From Microbacterium sp. MAH-37 (GTDB lineage Bacteria > Actinomycetota > Actinomycetes > Actinomycetales > Microbacteriaceae): a DNA stretch of 64,000 bases. Under the pieces are notes generated by a model that saw only the letters and a list, made by a program, of their open reading frames with translations, was not told the DNA's origin and did no database searches. The stretch is from NCBI RefSeq assembly GCF_009758255.1, contig NZ_WSEN01000006.1:310001-374000 (forward strand). Direction: 5' to 3'. Below, one piece after another: positions 27,985 through 39,019 of this stretch. The position numbers were made by a program, and so were the translations under genes. Position 1 is the first letter of the stretch; each line of letters begins with the position of its first letter.

Positions 27985-29655
27985 TCACTTCGCGGCGGAA
28001 GCGGTCTCAGACTTCTTGCGAGCCGGAGCCTTCTTCGCAGCCGGAGCCTTCACCGTCGCGTCGTCCGCCGCAGCGGCGTCCGCGGACACCTTCGGAGCAG
28101 CGGGCTTCACTTCGGCAGGCTCAGTACGACGCTTCGCAGCCGGCTTGCGTGCGGGAGCCTTCTTGACGGGCTTCTCCGCGGCCGGAGCCGCGACGGTCGC
28201 CTTGTCGTCAGCGGCGGCATCCGCGACAGCCTCGGTCTTCGCAGCGGCGGGCTTCTCCGCAGCCGGCTTCTCAGGTGCCTTGGCCGGAGCGGGCGCCGGA
28301 GCCGGAGCATCCGCCGCCGGACGCGGGCGAGCCGCGAACTCCTCGAAGACGTAGCGCGGGTTCTGCACGGTCTGCAGGTTCACCAGGTCGCGACCGAGCC
28401 ACAGGTTGTTCCACCAGCCCCACAGCACACGCCACTTGCGCTCCCACGACGGCATGGCCAGGCCGTGGTAGCCGCGGTGCGCGAGCCAGGCGATGAAGCC
28501 CTTCAGCGCGATCTTCCCGGACTGGAAGACGCCGTTGTAGAGGCCGAGGCCCGCCACGGCGCCGAGGTTCTTGTGGAAGTAGTCCTTGGTGCCCTCGCCG
28601 CGCAGCACGGCCACGAGGTTCTTCGCGAGCAGCTTGGCCTGGCGGACGGCGTGCTGGGCGTTCGGCACGCAGTAGCCGCCGACGCCGCCGCCGGTCAGGT
28701 CGGGCACGGCCGAGACGTCACCGGCGGCCCAGGCGCCCTCGACGGGCTCCTCGGCGGTGCCGACGCGCAGGTCGGCGCGGGTCTGGATGCGACCGCGCTC
28801 CTCGACGGGCAGGTCGCCGCCGCGCACCACGGTCGGGTTCGCCATGACACCCGCGGTCCAGACGATGAGGTCGGTGGGGATGACCTCGCCGGTGGAGAGT
28901 TCGACGTTGCCGTCGATCGCACCGGTGACCTGGGTGTCCAGGTGCACGTTGGCGCCGCGCTTGCCGAGGTCCTTCATGACCCACTTGCTCGTCTCGAGCG
29001 AGACCTCGGGCATGATGCGGCCCATCGCCTCGATGAGGTGGAAGTGGGTGTCGTCGAACGACAGCTGCGGGTACTTCGAGATGAGGGCGGATGCCAGCGA
29101 GCGCAGCTCGGCGAACACCTCGATGCCTGCGAAGCCACCACCCACGACGACCGTGGTCAGCAGGCGGTCGCGCTCGGGGCCGGCCGGCACGGATGCGGCC
29201 TTGTCGAAGTTCGACATCAGCTTGTCGCGGACCGCGACGGCCTCTTCGATCGTCTTCAGGCCGATCGCGTTGTCTGCGATGCCCGGGATCGGGAAGGTGC
29301 GCGAGACGGCACCGGCGGTGACGACGATCTGGTCGTACGCGAACTCGTAGGAGTCGCCGACCGGCGGCGTGATCGTGGCGACCTTGTTCGCGTGGTCGAT
29401 GCCGGTGATCTTCGCCGTGATGACGTTGGTGCGCTTCAGGTGACGACGGTGGGCGACCACCGCGTGACGGGCCTCGATCGAGCCGGCCGCGACCTCGGGC
29501 AGGAACGGCTGGTACGTCATGTACGGCAGCGGATCGACCATGGTCACATCCGCTTCGCCCTTGCGGAGGTGCTTCTCGAGCTTCCACGCGGTGTAGAAGC
29601 CCGCGTAACCACCACCGACGATCAGAATCTTGGGGACAGTGCGATTCTCAGGCAC
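27985..29655 (-). CDS. ndh: Type II NADH dehydrogenase with Ala/Lys/Pro tail
   Basis: A 556-residue NDH-2 that passes electrons from NADH to quinone without pumping protons. FAD site KILIVGGGYAGFYTAW, NADH site TVVVGGGFAGIEVFAEL, and the third flavin contact AWAAGDVSAVPD are present. Normal members end near residue 440; here about 110 more residues follow, rich in Ala, Lys and Pro (KKAPARKPAAKRR, KAPAAKKAPARKK), like a histone-H1 type tail. The GTG at 29655 follows AGGAG; an ATG at 29679 overlaps the upstream stop (ATGA) and is possible too. It is the last gene of the eno block. Confidence 0.92.
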   Translation of the reverse strand: MPENRTVPKILIVGGGYAGFYTAWKLEKHLRKGEADVTMVDPLPYMTYQPFLPEVAAGSIEARHAVVAHRRHLKRTNVITAKITGIDHANKVATITPPVGDSYEFAYDQIVVTAGAVSRTFPIPGIADNAIGLKTIEEAVAVRDKLMSNFDKAASVPAGPERDRLLTTVVVGGGFAGIEVFAELRSLASALISKYPQLSFDDTHFHLIEAMGRIMPEVSLETSKWVMKDLGKRGANVHLDTQVTGAIDGNVELSTGEVIPTDLIVWTAGVMANPTVVRGGDLPVEERGRIQTRADLRVGTAEEPVEGAWAAGDVSAVPDLTGGGVGGYCVPNAQHAVRQAKLLAKNLVAVLRGEGTKDYFHKNLGAVAGLGLYNGVFQSGKIALKGFIAWLAHRGYHGLAMPSWERKWRVLWGWWNNLWLGRDLVNLQTVQNPRYVFEEFAARPRPAADAPAPAPAPAKAPEKPAAEKPAAAKTEAVADAAADDKATVAAPAAEKPVKKAPARKPAAKRRTEPAEVKPAAPKVSADAAAADDATVKAPAAKKAPARKKSETASAAK

Positions 29656-29675
29656 AGAGGGACAACTCCTCGTCG

Positions 29676-31013
29676 TCATGGGGAAGGCGCGCGTCGATCG
29701 CGCGCCGAACGGATGCGCCGGGCAGCTGCGGTGACGCCAAGCGCCACCAGAATACCAGGTACCGTGAGCGCAAGAAGCGGCAGGGTACCGTACCGCAGCG
29801 ATTCGGCGCTCGGAAGCAGCGGTGAACCGGGCTTCGTCGGGGCATCGGCGGCGGGCAGCGGCGGCACCGCGATCGGCGTGACAGTGGGCTCCGGCGCCGG
29901 GTCGCTCTTCGCGCGGCGGTACAGCCGGATCCACTCCTCGAGATCACCCATCGGGTTCGCCGACACCTTCGGCACGTCGGCCGTCACGGCCGCGGCTGCG
30001 TCCAGGAGCCCGTAGCCATACAGCGGGTCTGGCACCCTCTGCGCACCGGGGACAGGGACCGCCGTGCGGATGATGCGGTTGATCACGTTCGCCGCGTCCA
30101 GATCGGGATGCGCGGAGCGCACCAGCGCCGCCACGCCCGCCACGATCGGCGCTGCGCCACTGGTCCCGTCCCAGGTGACGACCGTGCCGTCGGCCGAGAC
30201 GCCGCGCAGCCCCTCGCTGGGCGCCGAGATGCCGATCGTGATGCCCTGCGTGGACGCCTCGACGCTGGCCTGACCGTGCTGGTCCACGCCGCCAACGGTC
30301 AGCACACCGGGGATCGTCGCCGGGGCGCCGACGATCGATGTGCCGCTGCCGCGGTTTCCGGCGGCGACGACCACGACGACGTCGTGCTTGAAGGCGTACA
30401 GGAACGCGTCGTCCCAGCTCTCGTCCCAGTCCAGGGTGTTCGTCGTCAGCGACAGGTTGATCACGTCGGCCCCGTTGTCGACCGCCCAGCGCATCGCCTT
30501 CGCGATCTGCTCCGTGAACGGCACGACCGCCGCGGCCTCGAAGCCGATCGAGATCGAGAGCAGCTTCGCCTCGGGCGCGACGCCGATCATGCCCGTGCCG
30601 TCCGCCGCGCCGCGGGCGCCGGCCAGTGACGCCACCCAGGTGCCGTGGTTCTTGTCCTTCGTGCCCAGCGGCGTGCGCCCGTCGGGCGTACCGCTGCCCG
30701 AGACGTCGGTGCCGTCGGTGACGGCGCCGTCGAAGGCTCCGGGTGGACGCCCGATGCCGGTGTCGATGACGGCGATCGTCGATCCCTTGCCGCGCGTCGT
30801 CTGCCATGCCTCGCGGATCCGAGCCCCGTCGAGCCAGTACTCGGACGCCCGGATCGGGTCCTTCGGGTCGTCGGCGACCGGCGGCGGGGTGGCGTCCGGC
30901 GTCGCGACGGGCGCCGGCGTCGCCGCGGATGCCGGGGCGGCGGCGAGAAGGGCGAGGGATGCCGCCACCGTCGCGGTCGCGACGATGCCGCGCAGCATCC
31001 TCATCGCCCTCAT
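29676..31013 (-). CDS. Secreted membrane-anchored subtilisin (S8), mycosin-like
   Basis: A 445-residue subtilase. Signal peptide to about residue 31 (AAAPASAAT), then the triad: Asp in TIAVIDTGIG, His in KNHGTWVASLAGA and Ser in DGTSGAAPIVAGVAAL, with the oxyanion Asn in AAGNRGSG. A Pro-rich linker and a C-terminal helix (LPLLALTVPGILVALGVTAAA) anchor it, as in mycosins of type VII secretion, but no secretion genes are near. It overlaps the DUF501 stop (ATGA) and occupies the place where ppx/gppA follows DUF501 in mycobacteria. Confidence 0.9.
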   Translation of the reverse strand: MRAMRMLRGIVATATVAASLALLAAAPASAATPAPVATPDATPPPVADDPKDPIRASEYWLDGARIREAWQTTRGKGSTIAVIDTGIGRPPGAFDGAVTDGTDVSGSGTPDGRTPLGTKDKNHGTWVASLAGARGAADGTGMIGVAPEAKLLSISIGFEAAAVVPFTEQIAKAMRWAVDNGADVINLSLTTNTLDWDESWDDAFLYAFKHDVVVVVAAGNRGSGTSIVGAPATIPGVLTVGGVDQHGQASVEASTQGITIGISAPSEGLRGVSADGTVVTWDGTSGAAPIVAGVAALVRSAHPDLDAANVINRIIRTAVPVPGAQRVPDPLYGYGLLDAAAAVTADVPKVSANPMGDLEEWIRLYRRAKSDPAPEPTVTPIAVPPLPAADAPTKPGSPLLPSAESLRYGTLPLLALTVPGILVALGVTAAARRIRSARDRRAPSP

Positions 31014-31540
31014 CCGGCGGCGTCTCCGCGCGCGGCCCCCGGTGAGGCGCAGGCGCAGCGCTCGGGCGACCAGCTCGAGCGGGCCAGCGCGGCGTCACCG
31101 ATCGGGTTCACGCCCGGGCCCGCCGCCAGGGCGTGCCCGGCGAGGGCGTGCAGGCACTTCACGCGAGTCGGCATGCCGCCGGACGACACGCCCGCGATCT
31201 CCGGCACGTCGCCGAACTGCGCGCGATCAGCCAGGAACGCCTCGTGTGCGCGGAGATACTGCGCGGCGATGTCCTCGTCTTCGAGCATCGCGGCCAGCTC
31301 CGGCATGACGTGCTCGGCCTCGAGCGTCGACATCGCGGCGGTGGCCGCGGGATGCGTGAGGTAGTAGAACGTGGGGAACGGCGAACCGTCGTCCAGCCGC
31401 GGAGAGGTGGCGACCACGGTCGGATTGCCGCACACGCAGCGTGCGGCGATGCCCACCACACCGCGCGCCGTACGGCCCAGCTGCGCGGACACCACCGCGA
31501 TCTCGGCGGGCGTGGGGGCGGCGAAGGGCGGAGTCGTCAC
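31010..31540 (-). CDS. DUF501 family protein
   Basis: A 176-residue protein with the DUF501 pattern: ARCVCGNPTVVATSPRLDDGSPFPTFYYLTHP cut here, then GVSSGGMPTRVKCLHALAGHALA and NPIGD. Conserved cysteines (C-x-C near residue 35, KCLH, and CAC at the end) could bind metal. Function is unknown, though it nearly always follows the divIC-like gene. TACGCT at 31552-31547 is 6 bases before the GTG, so it may also have its own leaderless promoter. Confidence 0.9.
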   Translation of the reverse strand: MTTPPFAAPTPAEIAVVSAQLGRTARGVVGIAARCVCGNPTVVATSPRLDDGSPFPTFYYLTHPAATAAMSTLEAEHVMPELAAMLEDEDIAAQYLRAHEAFLADRAQFGDVPEIAGVSSGGMPTRVKCLHALAGHALAAGPGVNPIGDAALARSSWSPERCACASPGAARGDAAG

Positions 31541-31588
31541 CTCACCAGCGTACGGGAGCCCGCCTGGGCGAAGGCCCAGGAGCGCCTG

Positions 31589-32152
31589 TCAGCGCACGGG
31601 TGCCTCGACGGCGTTCTTCGCCAGTCCGGAACCGGCGATGCTGCGCAGCAGCTGCGGCATCCAGTCGGACTTGCGCTCGACCAGCTCGTCGCTCACCGGC
31701 ACCTGCTCCTTGGGCAGCGCGGCGGGGTCGAGGTCGTTGTCGACGAGGTAGGGCACCTCGCCCGGCTTGACGTAGTACAGCCGCTCGCGCGCCTGCGTGC
31801 TGATGTAGGCCGGGTCGTTCCAGCGCTCGCGCTCGAGCTCGAGCGCGGCGATGTCCTCCTTGGTGACCTGCACGGACGCCTCGACGGCGGCGATCCTCTG
31901 CCTCTGGTCGAGGTACGTGCCGAGACTCGGCACCAGCACCCAGGCCCCCAGCACGACGAGGGACAGCATGATCGCGGAGAACGCCGAGAGCCGGATACCG
32001 CTGGCCCACTCCCCCACGTCCACGCGACGGCGGGCGCGAGGCTCGCGCTGTGCACGCGCTGCGCGAGCGGATGCCGCAGGCGGCACGGCGTCCGCCTTCG
32101 AGGCGGAGCCGGGCTTCTGAGACGGCGAAAGGGGAGCCGGTCGTCTGGCCAT
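31589..32152 (-). CDS. FtsB/DivIC-like cell division protein
   Basis: A 187-residue septum-formation initiator protein. A basic, Ala/Pro-rich cytoplasmic N-terminus of about 50 residues precedes one membrane helix (SAFSAIMLSLVVLGAWVLV), then a coiled coil (YLDQRQRIAAVEASVQVTKEDIAALELE) and the conserved RWNDPAYISTQARERLYYVKPGE. It would join the FtsQ-FtsL divisome subcomplex. AGGGGAG precedes the ATG. It lies 39 bases after eno on the same strand, the usual actinobacterial order. Confidence 0.92.
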   Translation of the reverse strand: MARRPAPLSPSQKPGSASKADAVPPAASARAARAQREPRARRRVDVGEWASGIRLSAFSAIMLSLVVLGAWVLVPSLGTYLDQRQRIAAVEASVQVTKEDIAALELERERWNDPAYISTQARERLYYVKPGEVPYLVDNDLDPAALPKEQVPVSDELVERKSDWMPQLLRSIAGSGLAKNAVEAPVR

Positions 32153-32191
32153 GGCTCCCCTTTCGTCGTTCAGCAGAATGGAATCAGCTGA

Positions 32192-34226
<2,035 letters not shown>

Positions 34227-34271
34227 GATCTCAGCCAACCCTGCCGGTCGCGGCGGGTCAACCGGTCGGGC

Positions 34272-35264
34272 TCAGGGCGCGGGCGGCTGCGGCGCCGGCG
34301 GAGCGGCCGCCGGACGTGGACCCGCGAGTGACGGCTGCTTCCGGAACTGCCCGGTCAGCAGCAGGATCACGACGACGATTGCGCAGGCGATCCAGCCCGA
34401 GACGCCGAGCACGATCGCGAACGCCGGGTCGAGCGGGGCGCCGGCAGCCCGGAAGACCATCGGCAGACCCGCCGCGGCGTTCAGCGCACCGTGCGCGAAG
34501 ACCGCGGGCCACACCGACCCCGAGCGCAGGCGCGTCCAGCCGAACAGCACGCCCACCGCGACGCATCCGCCGACCATCAGCAGCACGCCGAGGACGTCGG
34601 GGCGCCCGAAGTTGTAGCCGAGAAGGATCACGGGCGCGTGCCAGAGCCCCCAGATCACGCCGCTCACCAGCAGGGCGGTCCAGGTGCCGTACCGGCGCAG
34701 CGCCGGAACCAGGAATCCGCGCCAGCCGAGCTCCTCACCGAAGGCGGCGAGCGCGTTGATCGTCACGGCGGCGATCGGCAGCGACGCCATCTGCGCGGCC
34801 ACGAGCACGAACGCCGGCGGCAGCTCCGTGCCAGGCGGCACGGCCGCCCGCAGCGTCTCCTCGAAGCCGGACAGGCCGATGAAGTCGGCCTTCATCCATC
34901 CGAACGCGATCGCGATCAGCATCGCGAGCACGACGACCGCGACGGTGCCGAACAGCGAGATGACACTCATCCAGATCACGCGCGACGCCGGGCGCAGCGG
35001 CCACATGCCCAGGAAGCGCAGCCGCTGCCCTCGCGGCACCGGGCGCATGACCAGCATCACGATCAGCACGGCGGCCGCGGGCGTGTACATGATCACCGGC
35101 AGCAGCACGGGGGCGAACGGCGTGGCGAGGCCGTCACCGAGCCAGAGCGGAAGCGCCAGCAGCCAGGCGAGTCCGCAGGCGAGAATGACGTAGGCGATTA
35201 TCGCGCCGAGGCCGATCCGCGGCGGAGCATCCGTCTCTGCGGACGCGGGATTCTGCGCGGTCAT
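34272..35264 (-). CDS. CPBP intramembrane metalloprotease family protein
   Basis: A 330-residue multi-helix membrane protein with the CPBP (Abi/CAAX protease-like) motifs FGEELGWRGFLVPAL (EExxxR), GLWHAPVILLGY and FAHGALNAAAG. The catalytic Glu and His positions are kept, so it is probably an active intramembrane protease. The C-terminus is Pro/Ala rich. The ATG at 35264 overlaps the DUF1648 stop (ATGA). It is the third gene of the GntR / DUF1648 / CPBP module. Confidence 0.9.
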   Translation of the reverse strand: MTAQNPASAETDAPPRIGLGAIIAYVILACGLAWLLALPLWLGDGLATPFAPVLLPVIMYTPAAAVLIVMLVMRPVPRGQRLRFLGMWPLRPASRVIWMSVISLFGTVAVVVLAMLIAIAFGWMKADFIGLSGFEETLRAAVPPGTELPPAFVLVAAQMASLPIAAVTINALAAFGEELGWRGFLVPALRRYGTWTALLVSGVIWGLWHAPVILLGYNFGRPDVLGVLLMVGGCVAVGVLFGWTRLRSGSVWPAVFAHGALNAAAGLPMVFRAAGAPLDPAFAIVLGVSGWIACAIVVVILLLTGQFRKQPSLAGPRPAAAPPAPQPPAP

Positions 35265-36328
35265 GATGCGTCTCCTTCTGCGGCGTCCTGCACGGGCGGG
35301 CGGCCGGCACGATCGAGGTAGGCCTGCAGCACGGCGGCGCCCACCTCCGCGCCATCGACGGTGACGACCAGAGGGTGCTTGTCGCGCCGCTCGACCTCGA
35401 TGGCGGGACCGGTGCGCAGCACGATGCCGGTGCGACCGTCCAGGCCGAGGCGCCAGCCGAAGCCGCCGAACTCGCCGAACGGGTGGCATTCGACGGCGCG
35501 CACGGCGACGATCTCGTCGAGCGGGACCTGAGCGCGCGGCACACCGATCTGGGAGCGGATGGACAGACCGTCCGGCCCGGCCTTCACCCGGAACGATGCG
35601 GTGGACGCGAACGCGAAGCCGACGATGAGCAGGGTCAGGACGGGGATCCAGGCGGCCTCGGCCGCCTGGACGACCAGCACCGCGGTGGCACCGACGACGA
35701 GCACCACGACGATGCCGATGATGATCACTGCGACCCGCGACATCGTCGCGGTCGCCATCCACACCACGCGCTCGCCGGATGAGATCGATGCCAGATGCAC
35801 CGGTTGCAGCGGTGCCGCCGGAGTGGGGTGCACGTGCGGCTGCAGGAACCAGCCGACCGCGCCGAGCCCGAGCAGCACCACGAAACCGAGGACGACGATG
35901 CCCCCGATGCCGCCCACGTCCGAGGCGTCCCGCAGGCCGCGCTGGATCGCGACCGAGCCTGTGCTGATCACCGCGCTGAAACCCGAGAGCGCCAGCGCCA
36001 TCGCGCCGAGCAGCCGTGCCGCGCCGCCCCACTGCTCCCGGGCCATCGCGAGCGTGCTGACGACCAGGAGCAGGGGCAGGCCGAGCCCGATGCCGAGCGC
36101 CAGCCAGACGTAGGTGACCGGTGCGCCATATCCGTTCACGCCGCCCGCACCCCAGTGCGTCGCCGCGGGATCAGGCAGTTCGGGCAGCCAGGCGAGGATC
36201 AGCCCCACTGCGATCGCGGTGATCGCGAGCGGTGCGACGATCCCGACGAGCAGCAGCGCGCGCCGCGCTCGCCGCAGATCGGCCGCGGGCACGGCGGTCA
36301 CCTGGCGGTCGAGCGGATGTTCGGTCAT
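35261..36328 (-). CDS. DUF1648-type membrane protein with PH-like domain
   Basis: A 355-residue membrane protein. The N-terminal third carries the DUF1648 look (LPDPAATHWGAGGVNGYG, a typical P-x-H-W/F pattern) within several helices; a second group of helices (VAVIIIGIVVVLVVGATAVLVV) is followed by a soluble C-terminal domain (SFRVKAGPDGLSIRSQIGVPRAQVP cut, IVAVRAVECHPFGEFGGFGWR) resembling bacterial PH domains. Function is unknown. It overlaps the GntR gene (ATGA) upstream and the CPBP gene downstream, so all three are one unit. Confidence 0.82.
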   Translation of the reverse strand: MTEHPLDRQVTAVPAADLRRARRALLLVGIVAPLAITAIAVGLILAWLPELPDPAATHWGAGGVNGYGAPVTYVWLALGIGLGLPLLLVVSTLAMAREQWGGAARLLGAMALALSGFSAVISTGSVAIQRGLRDASDVGGIGGIVVLGFVVLLGLGAVGWFLQPHVHPTPAAPLQPVHLASISSGERVVWMATATMSRVAVIIIGIVVVLVVGATAVLVVQAAEAAWIPVLTLLIVGFAFASTASFRVKAGPDGLSIRSQIGVPRAQVPLDEIVAVRAVECHPFGEFGGFGWRLGLDGRTGIVLRTGPAIEVERRDKHPLVVTVDGAEVGAAVLQAYLDRAGRPPVQDAAEGDAS

Positions 36329-36675
36329 GGCGTCGTCTCCTTGATGAGTGCGGCGATGGTCGCGGGCGTGAGGCCGAGGCGCGCGCCGCGGCGCACGAGA
36401 TCGGCGATGTCGTCGGCCAGCTCGGCGAGGGGTTCGGCTGCGGCGGAGACCACGGCGCCGCGCCCGCGGCGCAGATCGACGAGTCCCTCCGCCCGCAGCT
36501 CCTGATAGGCGCGCAGCACGGTGTGCACGTTCACGTCGATCGCCTCGGCGACCTCGCGCGCGGCAGGCAGCCGGTCGCCGGGGCGCAGTCGCCCGGCGAG
36601 CACCTCGGCGCGCACGGACGCCGCGATCTGCTCGAACAGCGACCTGGTGCTCTCTGGGTCGATCCGGATCAGCAT
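36325..36675 (-). CDS. GntR-family (YtrA-type) repressor
   Basis: A 116-residue regulator: a winged helix-turn-helix (RSLFEQIAASVRAEVLAGRL, LPAAREVAEAIDVNVHTVLRAYQEL, GLVDLRRGRGAVV) plus a short helical tail, the YtrA pattern with no ligand domain. Such repressors usually control the membrane genes beside them. The ATG at 36675 is preferred because GAGGGG is 7 bases upstream; GTG at 36681 is possible. An AT-rich inverted repeat just upstream is the likely operator. Confidence 0.92.
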   Translation of the reverse strand: MLIRIDPESTRSLFEQIAASVRAEVLAGRLRPGDRLPAAREVAEAIDVNVHTVLRAYQELRAEGLVDLRRGRGAVVSAAAEPLAELADDIADLVRRGARLGLTPATIAALIKETTP

Positions 36676-36699
36676 GCTCACCCCCCCTCGGCGCGTTTA

Positions 36700-36716
36700 T
36701 TCTATTACAACTAGAA
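36700..36716. promoter_or_regulatory. Candidate GntR operator
   Basis: TTCTA-N7-TAGAA (36700-36716), within an AT-rich island (about 36696-36724) that is unlike the surrounding GC-rich DNA. It lies 25 bases before the GntR start and 65 bases before the divergent DUF4442 gene, so it may control both. Confidence 0.6.
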
Positions 36717-36780
36717 CAATAATTGTGGAAGTGGTCCAGATGATCCGTCGCCGGGCGGGGTGCACCGGCAAGCTGACCGT

Positions 36781-37251
36781 ATGCGCATCACTCCCCGTCG
36801 CCTCGCCGTGGGCATGTCCCTGTGGATCCCCAACCTGTTCAGCGGCATCCGGGTTCGGCGGTTCTCCCAGGACTGGACGCACGCCACCGTCGAGCTGCAC
36901 GTCAACCTGTTCACCCGCAACTACGTGAAGACGGCCTTCGGCGGCTCGATGTCGGCGATGACGGATCCGTACTTCTTCATGCTGGTGATGCACCAGCTGG
37001 GCCGTGACCACGTCGTCTGGGACACCCGCGGCGAGATCGAGTTCGTGAAGCCGGGGCGCGGGGTGCTCACCGCGGAGTTCTCCGTGCCGAGGGAGAAGGC
37101 CGAGGAGCTGCGCGAGCGCGCCCGCGGCGGCGCCAAGGTGCTGGAGTGGTTCGAGACCGTGATCACCGACCGCGAAGGCGACATCGTGGCGCGTGTGCGC
37201 CGCGAGGTGTACGTGCGTGAGAAGAAGCGCGTCACCGCTGCCCGCGGCTGA
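36781..37251 (+). CDS. DUF4442 hotdog-fold protein
   Basis: A 156-residue protein of the DUF4442 branch of hotdog thioesterase-like proteins: IPNLFSGIRVRRFSQDWTHA, VKTAFGGSMSAMTDPYFFMLVM and VVWDTRGEIEFVKPGRG. Hotdog proteins often act on acyl-CoA thioesters, but an active-site residue cannot be named here. It is divergent from the GntR module. CAAGCT lies 6 bases before the ATG. Confidence 0.85.
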   Translation: MRITPRRLAVGMSLWIPNLFSGIRVRRFSQDWTHATVELHVNLFTRNYVKTAFGGSMSAMTDPYFFMLVMHQLGRDHVVWDTRGEIEFVKPGRGVLTAEFSVPREKAEELRERARGGAKVLEWFETVITDREGDIVARVRREVYVREKKRVTAARG

Positions 37252-37257
37252 CCTCGT

Positions 37258-37644
37258 TCACCTCTGCTTCGGGCCGGCGAGGTGCGCCCCGCGGCCAACC
37301 TCGTAGGCCTCGGCCAGCCACTGCGCGAAGGTGTCGTCCATCTCGTCGAGCGAGGTGACGCGGAAGTAGTTCACGAACAGGCGGCTCTCGTAGGGCGCCG
37401 ACCGCTGGATGCGCGGGTCGGCTCCGATCGCGCGCGTCAGATCGAGATAGCCGCGCAGGTGGTCATCCCCCGGGACCACCCCGGCGAAGCCACGGCGCGT
37501 TCCCTTGATGGTGATCGCGGACTTGTTGACCGAGTAGATGAACGGCCCGCATCCCTCCGCCAGCTCGATGAAACGGTCGTAGAGCGCCACGACCTCGGGC
37601 GACTTCCCATCCAGATACTGTTCGACAGTCGGCTCCTGGTCCAT
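37258..37644 (-). CDS. DUF5655 domain protein
   Basis: A 128-residue soluble protein: VVALYDRFIELAEGCGPF, SVNKSAITIKGTRRGFAGV, RLFVNYFRVTSLDEMDDTFAQWLAEAYEVG. This matches what I recall as DUF5655, with no known activity. TAGCAT at 37656-37651 lies 6 bases before the ATG (leaderless). Convergent with DUF4442, six bases apart. Confidence 0.8.
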   Translation of the reverse strand: MDQEPTVEQYLDGKSPEVVALYDRFIELAEGCGPFIYSVNKSAITIKGTRRGFAGVVPGDDHLRGYLDLTRAIGADPRIQRSAPYESRLFVNYFRVTSLDEMDDTFAQWLAEAYEVGRGAHLAGPKQR

Positions 37645-37735
37645 CCGGCGATGCTAGCGATGACATCGGACATCGCGTAAGGGCACCTCGGGAGCGCGTC
37701 ACCCGCCGTTCACCCCGCGGTGCCACGATGGACGG

Positions 37736-38977
37736 ATGCCGCTCGCTCGCCGTCTGACCCTGACCGATGCCGTCGCCATCGGCGCCGGATCCATGATCGG
37801 AGCCGGCGTGTTCTCGGTGTGGGGCCCGGCCATCGGCGCCGCAGGCCCCTGGCTGCTCCTCGCCCTCGGCGTGGCCGCGGTGGTCGCGTTCTGCAACGCG
37901 ACCTCGTCGGCGCAGCTGGCTGCGGTGTATCCGGTCTCGGGCGGCACCTACGCCTACGCGCGCGCGGAGATCGGCCCCTGGGCGGGCTTCGCCGCCGGCT
38001 GGTGCTTCGTGATCGGCAAGACCGCGAGCTGCGCGGCGATGGCCCTCACCTTCGCCGCCTACGCAGCGCCCCCGGGGTGGCAGGTGCCTGTGGCCGTGGC
38101 CGCCGTGGCCGCGCTCGTCGTCGTGAACTGCTTCGGTGTCACCCGCACGGCGCTGCTCACCCGCATCCTCGTCGTCGCCTCGCTGATCGGCCTCGCCGTC
38201 GTCGTCGCGACCGGCGCCACCGGGGCGGATGCCGCGACCCGCGCCCCCCTGCCCGACGTGACCGCGTACGGGGTGCTGCAGGCGGCCGGCCTGCTGTTCT
38301 TCGCGTTCGCGGGGTACGCCCGGATCGCGACCATGGGCGAGGAGGTGCGTGACCCCGCCCGCACCATCCCTCGGGCGATCACGATCGCGTTGATCGGCGT
38401 GGTGGCCGTCTACGCGCTCATCGGCGTCGTGGTGCTGCTCGTGCTCGGCGGCGATGCCACCGGGACGACCGCCCCGCTCGCCGAGGTCGTGCGCGCGGCC
38501 GGACATCCGGCACTGGCACCGATCGTGCGGGTGACGGCGGCCGCCGCCGCACTCGGCGCGCTGCTCGCGCTGATCACCGGCATCGGGCGCACGTCTCTGG
38601 CGATGGCCCGCGAAGGCGATCTGCCGCGTTTCCTGGCCGTCGTCGATCCGCGCCGGCAGGTGCCCCGACGCGCCGAGATCACCATCGGCGTCATCGTGAT
38701 CGCGGTGGTGCTGGTCGCGGACCTGCGCGGCGCGATCGGGTTCTCGTCGTTCGGCGTGCTGCTGTACTACCTGCTCGCGAACGGCTCGGCCCTGCGGCAG
38801 CACGGCGACGCCCGCCGGTACCCGCGCGCGCTGCAGGTGATCGGCGCGATCGGCTGCGTGGTGCTGGTGAGCACCCTGCCGCCGCTCGCCTCGCTGATCG
38901 GCGTCGGCGTGCTGCTGGTCGGCCTCGCCGGCCGGTTCGTGGCGCTGCGGCTACGGCGTCGTGGCATCCGCACGTGA
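37736..38977 (+). CDS. APC-family amino acid permease
   Basis: A 413-residue transporter with about twelve helices. The first helix has the APC signature DAVAIGAGSMIGAGVFSVWG, and a later one GLLFFAFAGYARIATMGEEVRDPARTIPRAI, typical of this family (substrate pocket in helices 1 and 6). ISTGIGRTSLAMAREGDLPRF-like sequence is seen as TGIGRTSLAMAREGDLPRFL. It should import an amino acid or related compound by proton or sodium symport; the substrate is unknown. CACGAT lies 6 bases before the ATG. Confidence 0.9.
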   Translation: MPLARRLTLTDAVAIGAGSMIGAGVFSVWGPAIGAAGPWLLLALGVAAVVAFCNATSSAQLAAVYPVSGGTYAYARAEIGPWAGFAAGWCFVIGKTASCAAMALTFAAYAAPPGWQVPVAVAAVAALVVVNCFGVTRTALLTRILVVASLIGLAVVVATGATGADAATRAPLPDVTAYGVLQAAGLLFFAFAGYARIATMGEEVRDPARTIPRAITIALIGVVAVYALIGVVVLLVLGGDATGTTAPLAEVVRAAGHPALAPIVRVTAAAAALGALLALITGIGRTSLAMAREGDLPRFLAVVDPRRQVPRRAEITIGVIVIAVVLVADLRGAIGFSSFGVLLYYLLANGSALRQHGDARRYPRALQVIGAIGCVVLVSTLPPLASLIGVGVLLVGLAGRFVALRLRRRGIRT

Positions 38978-39019
38978 CGCCGGCGGGCGCGTCGTGCAGA
39001 TGTTCCGCGGCGTGGTCGA

